A stretch of 64,000 bases of DNA, from positions 161,952-225,951 of the forward strand of contig NZ_SELS01000008.1 of the NCBI RefSeq assembly GCF_004197395.1, in the 5' to 3' direction. Below, piece after piece: positions 1 to 7,827 of this stretch. Position numbers and translations under genes: made by a program. This DNA is from Paraburkholderia sp. UYCP14C. GTDB taxonomy: Bacteria; Pseudomonadota; Gammaproteobacteria; Burkholderiales; Burkholderiaceae. Numbering within the stretch: the first letter of the stretch is position 1; each line of letters starts with the position of its first letter. The notes under the pieces were generated by a model. That model searched no databases, was not told the origin of the DNA, and saw only the letters and a list, made by a program, of their open reading frames with translations.

Positions 1-78
1 CACTAGCTTGAGAAGCTAACACGAAGTAGCGTTGTATCGATGTCCCGATTGTGCAATTAGAGATAAGGAGTGCAGATC

Positions 79-258
79 ATGAGCAACAACAGCAAGTCCG
101 ACAACGAAACAGCGCCGATGGCCAGCGAGCGCATCGGCATCCGTGAGGAGGAGTGCAACCGAAAAGCCGACAGCGAAGCCCGCCAAAGCCGCTCGGTCGT
201 GCGTAGTGGTCCGGTCCCGTACGAGCCTGCAATCAGGCCATACGTGGAGCGGAAGTAA
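79..258 (+). CDS. Small hydrophilic protein of the integrative element
   Basis: This encodes a 59-residue, highly charged protein rich in Glu, Arg and Ser. A good ribosome binding site (AAGGAG at 64-69) lies eight bases before this ATG and decides the start over an in-frame GTG at 70. No transmembrane segment, signal peptide or recognised motif is visible. It lies on the same strand as the other small element genes up to 1538. Function unknown; small size limits certainty that it is expressed. Confidence 0.5.
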   Translation: MSNNSKSDNETAPMASERIGIREEECNRKADSEARQSRSVVRSGPVPYEPAIRPYVERK

Positions 259-535
259 GGTCCTTAGAGCCCGATATGCAGTGCAAACGCTCAGGTAGTG
301 CGAACAACGTGGGTTGCTCCTGTGAAAACGCGCCGGCACGCGCAAGCCCGTAAAACGGCCCTGAACCACGCTACAGCGCTTGGTACGCGAGGAAGTTTCA
401 GCGGACGACCCGCGTTGTTCGTGCGTCAGAACGCCGGATATCCGGACCTGCCGCGTGTGCGTGCGCCTGAAAATTTTCAGCGTTGAGCGTTGAGCGTTGA
501 GCGTTGAGCGCTGACCGTTGACTGATGTTGACCTC
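259..535. other. Non-coding gap with repeats
   Basis: No convincing gene is seen between the small protein and the DUF2280 gene. The right part is occupied by a 7-bp tandem repeat. Short open frames here lack ribosome binding sites and recognisable content. Confidence 0.4.
481..522. repeat. Six-unit 7-bp tandem repeat (CGTTGAG)
   Basis: Four exact copies of CGTTGAG are followed by two diverged copies (CGCTGAC, CGTTGAC). The run ends 13 bases before the start of the DUF2280 gene, where a ribosome binding site would normally lie. It could be a slipped-strand expansion or a protein-binding array. Confidence 0.85.
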
Positions 536-940
536 ATGAATCCCTCGCCCTCAAAACTTCGCCGCCATATCGTGATTGCCCTCGCCCAGGGCATGACGAC
601 CAGCGAGGTCATCGCTGACGTGCGGGAAGTCTTTGGCGTTGAGGTCAGCAAACAACTGGTCGTACGCAACAACCCGAGCCGCGCCAGCGGCGCGCACCTG
701 TCGAAGGAACTGCGGGAGCTATTCGAGACCGTGCGGGCGAAGACCGTCGAAGACCTGGAAGCCCTGCCGATGGCATACAGGGCAACGCGCATCCTGGCAC
801 TTCAGCGACTTCACGCGGAGTCGGTCGAACAACGCGACCGTAAGAACGCACTCAAAGCCCTCGATCAGATACGGGTTGAGATGGATGGCCTTGAACTCAT
901 TGATATCGACCCGCCAAAGCAGGGGGATGACTCATGGTGA
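536..940 (+). CDS. DUF2280 family protein, terminase small subunit-like
   Basis: This encodes a 134-residue protein resembling the DUF2280 family found in phages and satellites, often considered related to terminase small subunits. The N-terminal half (LRRHIVIALAQGMTTSEV..., then FGVEVSKQLV) looks like a helix-turn-helix. It is followed by a NPSRASGAHLSKELRELF segment matching the family pattern of a proline/lysine stretch before LSK. The C-terminal half is helical and charged. The ATG at 536 is preferred over an in-frame TTG at 518; neither has a strong ribosome binding site. The gene overlaps the next by seven bases, suggesting co-translation. Assignment is from remembered family pattern. 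Confidence 0.65.
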   Translation: MNPSPSKLRRHIVIALAQGMTTSEVIADVREVFGVEVSKQLVVRNNPSRASGAHLSKELRELFETVRAKTVEDLEALPMAYRATRILALQRLHAESVEQRDRKNALKALDQIRVEMDGLELIDIDPPKQGDDSW

Positions 941-1239
941 GCAAGAAATTCCGCAGGGTTGCCGCACGCCGCTCAGCGGGAGCAGGCGCGTACGACCTGA
1001 ACAGCGTGCTTGAAGTCACCATGACGGGTGGCTTGCCTGCTGATGACCCGATGGCCGTAGAAGCCGCTCAGGCGATTCATAGGCACGTCACCAGCGAGGG
1101 TCAGCGGGTGCGGGTCATCGGCGGCCTGCCCGATGGATTGCAGGGCGAGCAGTGGACCGCTGAACAGCGACAACAGCACGACGACGAGCACTACGCCCGC
1201 GCATTCGGCTTGGTCAAACAGAATCCTGTAGGAGGCTGA
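934..1239 (+). CDS. Hypothetical protein of the integrative element
   Basis: This encodes a 101-residue protein with a very basic N-terminus (VSKKFRRVAARR) and an acidic, His/Gln-rich middle. It overlaps the end of the DUF2280 gene by seven bases and is followed at once by the HTH gene, so the three genes probably form one transcription unit. No membrane segment or known motif is visible. Function unknown. Confidence 0.55.
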   Translation: MVSKKFRRVAARRSAGAGAYDLNSVLEVTMTGGLPADDPMAVEAAQAIHRHVTSEGQRVRVIGGLPDGLQGEQWTAEQRQQHDDEHYARAFGLVKQNPVGG

Positions 1240-1241
1240 AC

Positions 1242-1538
1242 ATGGAACGCTGCCACGTCCTGGATTGGACAACGAGGATCAACAACACGATATTCACGCC
1301 TCGACCTGAGCCGATTACCTCGACTCCTCAGAAGCTGCGCCGACACACGACCAAGCTCAACGAGGAGCGGGTACGGCAGATCAAGGCCGCGTTGGCAGTG
1401 GGTGCCCGCTGTGCTGACCTCGCCGGTCAATTCGGCGTGTCGGTGCAGTGTATCGAGCACATCAGGAGCGGTCGCTCCTGGTCTGACGTGAAGTTGACCG
1501 AGCCGTCAGCAGCAGCCGCAGCGCAATCAACAGCATGA
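1242..1538 (+). CDS. Helix-turn-helix DNA-binding protein
   Basis: This encodes a 98-residue protein. Residues about 38-85 (LNEERVRQIKAALAVGARCADLA then QFGVSVQCIEHIRSGRSW) have the layout of a resolvase/phage-type helix-turn-helix, in which the second helix reads the DNA. A clear GGAGG at 1231-1235 sets the ATG at 1242. It is probably a small regulator of the element or a DNA-packaging accessory. The 3' third of this gene recurs as a decayed copy near 2641-2780. Confidence 0.7.
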   Translation: MERCHVLDWTTRINNTIFTPRPEPITSTPQKLRRHTTKLNEERVRQIKAALAVGARCADLAGQFGVSVQCIEHIRSGRSWSDVKLTEPSAAAAAQSTA

Positions 1539-1596
1539 GAAACCAGCACGCGCATGACACTGAAAGCTGTCATACCCGACGAGGGGAACGTATTTT

Positions 1597-2157
1597 TTAA
1601 TCCTGGTCGTCAATGATGTAGTGATGACGCATTAGTTCGACAAAAACTCGCGCGTACACTCCCCGAACGTCAGCGCTCTCTTGCGCGATGATCGCTTTGT
1701 CTTCCTCGTCGTAATGTTCCAATGGTCTGGTCATTTGGGCGACAAAGGCGTCAGCCTTCTGGGAGAATTCCCGAAGAGAGATGTGTTGCTTTTCGGCCGA
1801 CATCGTACCCTCCTTTGGCTTGATGAAGTCCATCCAGTCGTTATCGAGCATATAACGTGCCAAAGGCGCCGCCCAGTACCCGTACACGGACGACGACGCA
1901 AAGCGGCGATCGTGCCGTAGCTTTTTTACGAAAATGGGGCATGTTTGCACCCTTGTCGATAACGCGATCACCATCTGCCCTGGTAACACTTGGATCACCA
2001 TCTGCCCTGGTAATACTTGTATACCCGAGTTTGACATGGTTTGGTAGACATGCTTACCCTCCGCGACATATTGCCACCGGTTCGCCGGATCATCGTGATG
2101 CTCGATGAACCGAAGGCGATCCAGGATATCCCGATCGGCTTGCGTGAATAACGTCAT
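1597..2157 (-). CDS. Hypothetical protein with internal 9-residue duplication
   Basis: This encodes a 186-residue soluble protein starting MTLFTQADRDILDRLRF. It has no recognised domain. In the first third the sequence IQVLPGQMV occurs twice in a row, caused by an in-frame 27-bp tandem duplication in the DNA. The C-terminal half is helical and acidic. The ATG lies one base downstream of the end of the preceding membrane-protein gene on the same strand, indicating translational coupling. Confidence 0.55.
   Translation of the reverse strand: MTLFTQADRDILDRLRFIEHHDDPANRWQYVAEGKHVYQTMSNSGIQVLPGQMVIQVLPGQMVIALSTRVQTCPIFVKKLRHDRRFASSSVYGYWAAPLARYMLDNDWMDFIKPKEGTMSAEKQHISLREFSQKADAFVAQMTRPLEHYDEEDKAIIAQESADVRGVYARVFVELMRHHYIIDDQD
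1966..2019. repeat. 27-bp tandem duplication inside a gene
   Basis: Two adjacent 27-bp units differ at one base. They keep the reading frame and duplicate nine residues (IQVLPGQMV) in the encoded protein. The near identity suggests a recent duplication. Confidence 0.9.
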
Positions 2158-2158
2158 G

Positions 2159-2584
2159 TCAGTGCCTCATCTGTATGGTGAGCACGGCACAAAGCAGGGT
2201 TGTCACAGCAAGTACACCAACAAGAACCCAGGTCGCAGCGGTTGCGCACCCCTGGTACGCCACCACAATCGTAAGACCCGATATCGCGAGCAGCGCGAGC
2301 ATTAGCAAACGGCAGAACCATCGCAAAGAATCCACGATAGGAGGCGGCTCAGTCGGATGAGCGATCAGTGCGCTTGCATAGGTGCTGAACGCGAAGCCGA
2401 AGACGCCCAGAGTCATCGCGCCTAGCGTGAAGCACCAGCCCAGCACGTCTTTCGCTTCGATCATGGCAGTCGCGGAACCGGTCACGCAGTTGCTAATCAT
2501 AGTGCGACTTGCTGACATCGGCTGATTGTTGTCTACCGTACACAACGGAGGCAAGGGCTCTTCAGTTGTTTCGATGTCACTCAT
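2159..2584 (-). CDS. Small integral membrane protein of the element
   Basis: This encodes a 141-residue protein. A soluble acidic N-terminus (MSDIETTEEPLPPLC) is followed by three hydrophobic segments, at about residues 45-68, 82-102 and 115-137, typical of a small inner-membrane protein. The ATG at 2584 is chosen because a GAGGG-like ribosome binding site precedes it; the open frame continues upstream without support. It is coupled to the following gene at 2157. No family recognised. Such proteins in satellites can act in superinfection exclusion, but nothing here shows that. Confidence 0.55.
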   Translation of the reverse strand: MSDIETTEEPLPPLCTVDNNQPMSASRTMISNCVTGSATAMIEAKDVLGWCFTLGAMTLGVFGFAFSTYASALIAHPTEPPPIVDSLRWFCRLLMLALLAISGLTIVVAYQGCATAATWVLVGVLAVTTLLCAVLTIQMRH

Positions 2585-2640
2585 CACGCCCTCGAAAGCT
2601 GCGCGCAAGCTTCGTGCTCGAAGACCGCTCAAGACCCTGA

Positions 2641-2780
2641 ATGCGTGTCGGCGTGGTGTATCGAGCACATCAGGATCGGCAAGAGTTGGTCCGACGTGAA
2701 GTTGGCCGTGCGCGACAGCGCAATCAACAGCATGAGAAACCGACACGCACACGACACCCGAAAGCGTCATACGCGACATA
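2641..2780 (+). pseudogene. Decayed copy of the HTH gene 3' end
   Basis: This stretch repeats, imperfectly, about 130 bp of the HTH gene ending at 1538. The encoded remnant CIEHIRIGKSWSDVKL parallels CIEHIRSGRSWSDVKL of the intact copy, and the similarity continues past its stop codon through a shared AGCGCAATCAACAGCATGAG segment. The N-terminal DNA-recognition half is missing. It is probably a duplication remnant from recombination between related elements. Confidence 0.65.
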
Positions 2781-2844
2781 ATCTTTATAATGTCGTGTAT
2801 CGATATGGACTCCTAAGCAGAAAAAAGCACGGTCAGGCAGGGCT

Positions 2845-3055
2845 TCCTCAACCTCCTCAAACCACTTGAGCAACTTGCTCCTCAAACCCGTTTGAGCAAC
2901 TGACGGTTTGAGCAGGGGGTAAATCAGCCGCAAAGCCTTGCCAGGCAAGGCTCCTCAAACTCCTCAAACAGCTTTGAGCAACCTTGAGCAAGGGCTCCTC
3001 AAACTCCTCAAATGCCTATAGGCATGAGGAGTTGAGCAACTGAGGAGAAAACCCG
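2845..3055. repeat. Iteron-like array of CCTCAA / TTGAGCA motifs
   Basis: About seven copies of CCTCAA, often as CTCCTCAAAC, and about six copies of TTGAGCA are packed in about 210 bp, in both orientations. Several form small inverted pairs. The array lies directly beyond the stop codon of the RepA-like helicase gene. An array of short iterated sites beside a replication helicase is typical of an iteron origin, so this is a candidate replication origin of the element. Copies are not equally spaced, which argues against a CRISPR array. Confidence 0.6.
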
Positions 3056-3061
3056 AGGAAG

Positions 3062-4570
3062 TCACAGACTGACTATCGTGTCATCCCCTGGCTGAGGCAC
3101 TTCAAAGTGCTTCGCGTAGTCTCGCTGAAGATTGAATTTCTTCGGCACTGCTTTCCCCTGAGCGCCGCACTCAGCCTTGAACGCGATATATAGCTGAGCG
3201 AACGTTACCGCTGCATTCTCCTTGCTCAGCAGGTCAAAGATCGGCTTGACCGCCTGTAGGGACGCCGGTAGCGGCTTGGGTTTCTTCGGTGCGGGTCCAT
3301 CGAGTGGTTCGACCACAAGGCTCGGCAGCGGCAGTCCATACGCGTCAACACCGGTCTCAATCAGGCTGAGCCTGAACCGCTCTATGAGACCGTCTTGGCC
3401 ATCGCGTGACTTGACGATTTCCCATGACCGTTCGTCGTCAGCGCAAGCGCTGTCCCGCACGACCTCGATAGCCGTATCGACCGCGCCAGTCAGGCTGCTA
3501 TGGCCACGCAAGCCCTTCGATTGGTCTTTGCCTGCATGGTGGATCAGCAACACCGCGCAGCCCGTCTGACGGCGCATCTCATCGCACTGACCGAGGAGTT
3601 GCCCCATGTCGCTGGCGGAGTTTTCATCGGCACCGGGCATGCTGCGGTTCAGCGTGTCGATCACGATCAACCCAGCTTGCCCCTGCCCGTAGTGCCGCAC
3701 GGCCTTGCACAGGTCTGGCGTGTCCCGTCGCGCGTCGAATGCTTCTGTGATCGTCCGGAACCGCTCAGGCGGGGCTGCGTTGCCGTGGGCAATGCTCCAG
3801 GCCTTCAAACGCTGGCCGAATCCGCCAATGCCCTCTAGCGCGACGTACACGACCGGCACCGCATGCGGCACGTAGTGTCCGAACCACTGTTCGCCACGAG
3901 CCAGGGCCATGCACAGGTCAATCGCGAGGAACGACTTGCCCGATCCTGGCTGACCGTACACCGCACCGAGTCCACCGGCAGGCAGCACGTCACGAACAAG
4001 CCAGTCCACAGGCGGTGCGTCCATTAGCTCGGTCGCGGTCCGGGGCTGATATCGAAGCTGCGCGCGTTCTACGGCCTGTGCAGCCGCTTCCCGCGCCTGG
4101 CGGTCTAGCTCCTCAGCAGCGGCCTGAGCAGCCGCAGCCGCAGCTTCTGCCGCGACTTCCTCAGCAGTCTTGAACGGCGGCAGCACAGATGCCCAGCTAT
4201 GCTCTGCCGCCATGGGTAGTAATGTCTCGTGCGATGGTACTTTGCGCCGGGGGTTGTCGTATGGCGTGAGGTATTCAAGCCAGCGGTCTTGCGCCTGGCC
4301 ACCCGTGAAGCCGTGAAGCCTCAACCATGCAACAAAGAACTCCCGACGCATGTCGTGCGCCTTGGCCAGGTCGATCAGTGCCTCACGGTCAGCAGGCGTG
4401 CTGACGTGGTCCTCAAGCCACTGGAACGCCGCTATCGTATCAGGCGTGCCAACGTGTGGCCACGCCTCAGGATGAAAGTCTTCAGCCGAAAACCCCCAAT
4501 GCGTGTCAAGGGTCGGAGGTGGCGGGTCAAGGCCTGGTAAGGGTTTCCCGGCAGTATATGTAATTGCCAT
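3062..4570 (-). CDS. RepA/DnaB-like AAA ATPase (replicative helicase)
   Basis: This encodes about 502 residues. The N-terminal part (to about residue 110) is a primase C-terminal-like region. An Ala/Glu-rich coiled-coil-like linker follows, then an ATPase of the RSF1010 RepA/DnaB type. The Walker A motif is GQPGSGKSF, the Walker B is LIVIDTL, and the LLIHHAGKDQSKGLRGHSS segment is characteristic of RepA-like hexameric helicases found in satellites. It would unwind DNA during replication of the element, and an iteron-like array lies at its 3' end. The start is uncertain: ATG at 4570 lacks a ribosome binding site, while an in-frame GTG at 4597 has AAGGAG too close to it. Confidence 0.85.
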   Translation of the reverse strand: MAITYTAGKPLPGLDPPPPTLDTHWGFSAEDFHPEAWPHVGTPDTIAAFQWLEDHVSTPADREALIDLAKAHDMRREFFVAWLRLHGFTGGQAQDRWLEYLTPYDNPRRKVPSHETLLPMAAEHSWASVLPPFKTAEEVAAEAAAAAAQAAAEELDRQAREAAAQAVERAQLRYQPRTATELMDAPPVDWLVRDVLPAGGLGAVYGQPGSGKSFLAIDLCMALARGEQWFGHYVPHAVPVVYVALEGIGGFGQRLKAWSIAHGNAAPPERFRTITEAFDARRDTPDLCKAVRHYGQGQAGLIVIDTLNRSMPGADENSASDMGQLLGQCDEMRRQTGCAVLLIHHAGKDQSKGLRGHSSLTGAVDTAIEVVRDSACADDERSWEIVKSRDGQDGLIERFRLSLIETGVDAYGLPLPSLVVEPLDGPAPKKPKPLPASLQAVKPIFDLLSKENAAVTFAQLYIAFKAECGAQGKAVPKKFNLQRDYAKHFEVPQPGDDTIVSL

Positions 4571-4660
4571 GGTTACAGACGCGTCATATAATGACACGCT
4601 CCTTGTAGGAAAAATTAGAGATTGCCCGGCAGCGTACTTCCACGCGCCCCGGGCATTTTT

Positions 4661-4852
4661 TTACTTCGATTCCACGTACGCGACCGCTGCAAACCGCAGC
4701 AGCATCGGCACAGTCAGGCCGGTTTCAGTCGACCGGGCGAGCAGCTTCTGATAAAGCGCATCCGGGTACATCATGTTGACCCGGTGACCCTTCTGGTCTG
4801 CGTCAGGCTGCGGTGCAGGGGTTTCGGGCAGCTTGTTGATAGTGACGGGCAT
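4661..4852 (-). CDS. Small ribbon-helix-helix-like protein
   Basis: This encodes a 63-residue protein. After a proline-rich, charged N-terminus comes HRVNMMYPDALYQKLLARSTETGLTVPMLLRFAAV, which fits a short beta strand followed by two helices as in Arc/MetJ-type DNA-binding proteins. A strong GAGGAG ribosome binding site precedes the ATG. It lies between the AlpA-like gene and the helicase gene on the same strand and may control copy number or excision. Family call is by predicted fold pattern only. Confidence 0.6.
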   Translation of the reverse strand: MPVTINKLPETPAPQPDADQKGHRVNMMYPDALYQKLLARSTETGLTVPMLLRFAAVAYVESK

Positions 4853-4864
4853 GGTGCGTTCTCC

Positions 4865-5311
4865 TCAGGCGATTGCGGGCGTGTTTTTGCTGCAACGGAT
4901 TCGACGGATTTGCGCGAGCAGATGGCGATGCTGCCTCAGCAACTCCGCGCGTTCCTGCGTGGTCGTGGCCTCAGCAATCTGCTGTTTCAGCGCCTTGTGC
5001 TGACGAGCAAGGTCTAGCGCCGTGCCACCGGCAAGCCATGTCATGACGGTCTGCACACGCCATAGCGGGCTGACTCCGCAGACCATGTCAGGAGCAGGAA
5101 AGTCACCGGCCTTGATCCGTCGCGCTAGCGTGTTGTCGGTTATCGACAGCAGGAACAACACGTGTGCCTTGCGTAGCAACGCGTCAGGGATCGCGAGCAG
5201 ACCGGCAGGCGGCGCACACGGTTTCGTGTGGTTACCACCTGGCTTTGTCGTCGCGGGGGGAGTTAATACAGAAGTGGTCGGTTCGACCGAAGATTGAACG
5301 GAGTCCAACAC
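4865..5311 (-). CDS. AlpA-like DNA-binding protein
   Basis: This encodes 148 residues. A proline-rich, probably disordered N-terminus (to about residue 45) precedes a winged HTH of the AlpA/excisionase type: LLSITDNTLARRIKAGDFPAP, then a short wing, then WRVQTVMTWL. AlpA proteins regulate integrase expression or act as excisionases, and this gene lies directly downstream of the integrase gene. A helical charged tail follows (LKQQIAEATTTQERAELLRQ). The gene ends 12 bases before the next start, so the two are probably co-transcribed. Confidence 0.7.
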   Translation of the reverse strand: MLDSVQSSVEPTTSVLTPPATTKPGGNHTKPCAPPAGLLAIPDALLRKAHVLFLLSITDNTLARRIKAGDFPAPDMVCGVSPLWRVQTVMTWLAGGTALDLARQHKALKQQIAEATTTQERAELLRQHRHLLAQIRRIRCSKNTPAIA

Positions 5312-5431
5312 AGGCCCCTCCTAAGGGGGTTGTGCCGTCACAGGACTCCATTCCTCAGGCGAGCGCGCCACTGGCGCGGGGATATTCAGTGTGCGCCTGA
5401 CTCAAAAAGTGGTCAAGCGCATGTAGCGTTC

Positions 5432-6715
5432 TCACGCGGTCAGTTGCGTGGCCGGGTCGTGCTGCGCTTGCGCCTGCGGGGCGAGAAGTGAATCCACCGT
5501 ATCAGCCCAACGCTGCATCATCGTCCGTCTTTGTGGTAGCCAGCGGGCAGCGTTATACGCAAGCCTCACGCTGTCTTTCTCGACATGCGATAGCTGCTTT
5601 TCGACCCAATCCGAACTGAAGTCAGCCTCATTGGCCCAGGTGGAAAACGTGCCCCGCGCACCATGGCCACGGAACCACGCTTCACCGTTGAAACCAAGCC
5701 GAACGAACACGTTGTCCATCGACATGTTCCCCATGTGCCGCTTGTCGTCGCGGGCATTCGGAAGGACCCATGCACTGGCACCAGTGAGCTTGCGCAGATC
5801 ACGCAGCAGCGTTACCGCTTGCTCACTCAACGGGACAAGATGCTCCTCACGGCCCTTCATGCGCGACGCCGGAATGGTCCATAGCGCGCCGTCAAGGTCG
5901 AACTCAGTCCACCGTGCGCCGATCAGTTCGTTGGTCCGAACTGCCGTGAGGAACATCAGCCGCACCGCTGCCCGTACAACGGGCGAGAGCGTAGCCCCTT
6001 CAATGGCGTTCAGTAGCGTCCCAAGCTGGGCGAGGTTCAACGCGCGATTGTTCCGGGTCCGTGGTTTCTTCACCGCGTCACCAGCTTTCATCATCGTCAC
6101 CGGGTTAGCCGTAGCCTTGCCAGTGCCGATGGCATACCTGAAGACCTCGCCTAGCATCTGCCTCACGGCCAGGGCCGTAGTCGGCGCGTTACCCCGGCGT
6201 TCCTTGCCGGTCTTGCCCTTCGCGATGTCGGAAACCAGGCTGAAGACCATTCCAGCGTCAACCAGTCCGACCGGCAGCTTGCCAAGTCCATCGCGCACAT
6301 ACCGTTCAAGGAAGTTACGGGCACGTACACCGGTCCTGGGAGCCCAGCTACCGTCCCGATGGTCTAGCCATGCTTCACAGACCGACCATAGTGTCGATTC
6401 TTGGTCTGCGATGTTCTTTGCCCGCTGCTGTTCGTCGTGCACGCGGGGATCAATGCCAGCACGGACAAGCTGACGTTTCTCGTGTGCGATGTCACGTGCC
6501 GCGTCTAGGTCGATTTGAGGGTATGAGCCCACCTTGTAGGTCCGCTGTTTGCCGTCGAAGCGGTAAGCCAGCATCCAGTTTTTTGACCCAGCGACCGACA
6601 CGAGGAGGTACAGGCCGTCACGGTCAGCAAGTTTCAGGGGTCCGGTTCCCGCCGTGGCCTTGGCGGTCTTACGGGCTGACAGGGCAGGTTTTTTCGGCGA
6701 TGCAGGGGTGTTCAT
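5432..6715 (-). CDS. Tyrosine recombinase (integrase)
   Basis: This encodes 427 residues. The N-terminus has the arm-binding domain of P4-type integrases (PLKLADRDGLYLLVSVAGSK... SYPQIDLDAARDIAHEKR). A core-binding domain follows at about residues 115-205, then the catalytic domain. Catalytic residues can be seen: Arg in TAVRTNEL, the HxxR pair in GHGARGTF, His in LSHVE and the nucleophile Tyr in LAYNAARW. It would integrate and excise the element. The ATG at 6715 is chosen because the family starts here; the frame stays open upstream to 6760. It is the gene nearest the likely right attachment site. Confidence 0.93.
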   Translation of the reverse strand: MNTPASPKKPALSARKTAKATAGTGPLKLADRDGLYLLVSVAGSKNWMLAYRFDGKQRTYKVGSYPQIDLDAARDIAHEKRQLVRAGIDPRVHDEQQRAKNIADQESTLWSVCEAWLDHRDGSWAPRTGVRARNFLERYVRDGLGKLPVGLVDAGMVFSLVSDIAKGKTGKERRGNAPTTALAVRQMLGEVFRYAIGTGKATANPVTMMKAGDAVKKPRTRNNRALNLAQLGTLLNAIEGATLSPVVRAAVRLMFLTAVRTNELIGARWTEFDLDGALWTIPASRMKGREEHLVPLSEQAVTLLRDLRKLTGASAWVLPNARDDKRHMGNMSMDNVFVRLGFNGEAWFRGHGARGTFSTWANEADFSSDWVEKQLSHVEKDSVRLAYNAARWLPQRRTMMQRWADTVDSLLAPQAQAQHDPATQLTA

Positions 6716-6975
6716 GGCGTGTCCTTGGCGTGGTTTGATTTTCCAACCATTTACCAACACCTTGCCAACAATCGGCGTGAGAATCCGGGGGACCTTAGGA
6801 GAACTCAGCCCAGCAAACCCTTGTGTTTACAGGCACTTGGGGGAGCTTGGGAGATTCTTATGAGAGCCCAACGAATTTCAGTGTGAAGATAACTTCGTTG
6901 GGCGCGGCGAAGGCCGATGCTATCTTGCTTCCACTTACTGCTCTTGCGCCGCCGGGCGGCGCTCTGGAGGCCAAT
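6716..6975. other. Element-chromosome boundary region
   Basis: This non-coding stretch separates the integrase from the first backbone gene. The attachment site should lie here, but no tRNA fragment or clear core repeat can be seen without the other end of the element. It also contains the promoter region and a 10-bp inverted repeat upstream of the XRE-cupin gene. Confidence 0.5.
6866..6903. promoter_or_regulatory. Perfect 10-bp inverted repeat, operator or stem-loop
   Basis: GCCCAACGAA at 6866-6875 is matched exactly by TTCGTTGGGC at 6894-6903, with an 18-base spacer. It lies about 75 bases upstream of the XRE-cupin start. The arms could be an operator bound by the regulator itself, or an RNA hairpin in the leader; there is no T-run. 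Confidence 0.6.
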
Positions 6976-7683
6976 ATGCATTCCCCGCTCGCGCTGGTCC
7001 GCGATCCCTCGGCCGATGCCGATACCGATGCGACGGCGCGCTCCGCCGAACCCTTCGACGCGCTCGAACAGCTGGTCGGCGTGAACCTCGCGCGGCTGCG
7101 CGCCGAACGGCAGCTTTCGCTCGATGCGCTGGCGCGCGCGTCCGGCGTGTCGCGCGCGATGCTCGCGCAGATCGAGTCGGCCCGCAGCGTGCCGTCGATC
7201 AAGGTGCTGTGCAAGGTGGCGGCGGCGCTGAAGGTGTCGGTGGCGGCGTTCCTGCGCCGTCACGCGACCAACGGCTTCGAGCATCTGCCGGCCGAGCGCT
7301 CGGCCCGCGTGGTCAGCGCGAACGGGCGCTACTCGGTGCGCCCGCTCTATCCCGACGACGAGTCGATCGCCGCAGAGTTTCACGAACTGCGGATCGCGCC
7401 GCTGCATACCGAAGCGGGCGTGCGCCGCGCGCCTGGCACGACGGTGAATCTGGTGGTCAGCGACGGCACGCTCGAAGTCAGCGTGCACGACCAGCGCCAG
7501 TTGCTCGCGACCGGCGACGCGATCGTGTTCGACGCCGACCAGCCGCACAGCCTGCGCAATCCCGGCGACACCGAGGCGCGCGCGTTTCGCGTGACGCTGC
7601 GGGCCGAGACGCCGCCGCGCTGGGACGTGCCGGCCGCGGGCGTCGCCCGCGACGAAGCCGCGCGCGAAGGCGTGCCGGGTTGA
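6976..7683 (+). CDS. XRE-family regulator with C-terminal cupin domain
   Basis: This encodes 235 residues. A Cro/CI-type helix-turn-helix spans about residues 36-92 (NLARLRAERQLSLDALARAS then GVSRAMLAQIESARSVPS). A cupin_2 small-molecule sensor domain spans about 140-215 (APGTTVNLVVSDGTLEVSV, then GDAIVFDADQPHSLRNPG). Such regulators typically control small operons for amine, amino-acid or aromatic metabolism. The ATG at 6976 has a GGAGG ribosome binding site; the frame is open upstream to 6823 but that part has no protein-like sequence. It is the first backbone gene beside the integrated element. Confidence 0.9.
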   Translation: MHSPLALVRDPSADADTDATARSAEPFDALEQLVGVNLARLRAERQLSLDALARASGVSRAMLAQIESARSVPSIKVLCKVAAALKVSVAAFLRRHATNGFEHLPAERSARVVSANGRYSVRPLYPDDESIAAEFHELRIAPLHTEAGVRRAPGTTVNLVVSDGTLEVSVHDQRQLLATGDAIVFDADQPHSLRNPGDTEARAFRVTLRAETPPRWDVPAAGVARDEAAREGVPG

Positions 7684-7827
7684 GGATCGACGGCGCCCGA
7701 GGTTCAGACGCAGGTCAGCGCGTCGATGCAGGTCCAATGCGGTGAGTAGGGTCTTTTTTCGTCGCGCTGCAGCGCTCGCGCGACTGTTGTATGCTTCGCC
7801 GGCCGGTCGATCCGGCAATCAGTGCGT

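Larger units (their letters stand above)
1..6860. mobile_element. Right part of a satellite-like integrative element
   Basis: This block carries a tyrosine integrase, an AlpA-type DNA-binding protein, a RepA/DnaB-like ATPase beside an iteron-like array, a DUF2280 terminase-related protein and several short unknown genes, but no capsid, tail or lysis genes. That content fits a phage satellite or small integrative element. The integrase is nearest the right boundary, which probably lies between it and the XRE-cupin gene at 6976. No tRNA or obvious core site was seen there, and the left end is outside the window, so exact limits cannot be given. Confidence 0.7.

Noticed and set aside
2845-3055. 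Possible CRISPR array
   Set aside because: Units are 6-10 bases, in both orientations and unevenly spaced; no spacers and no cas genes.
5448-6473. Plus-strand open frame opposite the integrase
   Set aside because: Ser/Arg-rich shadow; integrase catalytic residues are all on the minus strand.
6716-6975. tRNA attachment site for the left element
   Set aside because: No T-loop, anticodon arm or CCA end can be made out in this stretch.
6805-7818. Minus-strand frame opposite the XRE-cupin regulator
   Set aside because: Arg-rich shadow extending over an intergenic region; no ribosome binding site.
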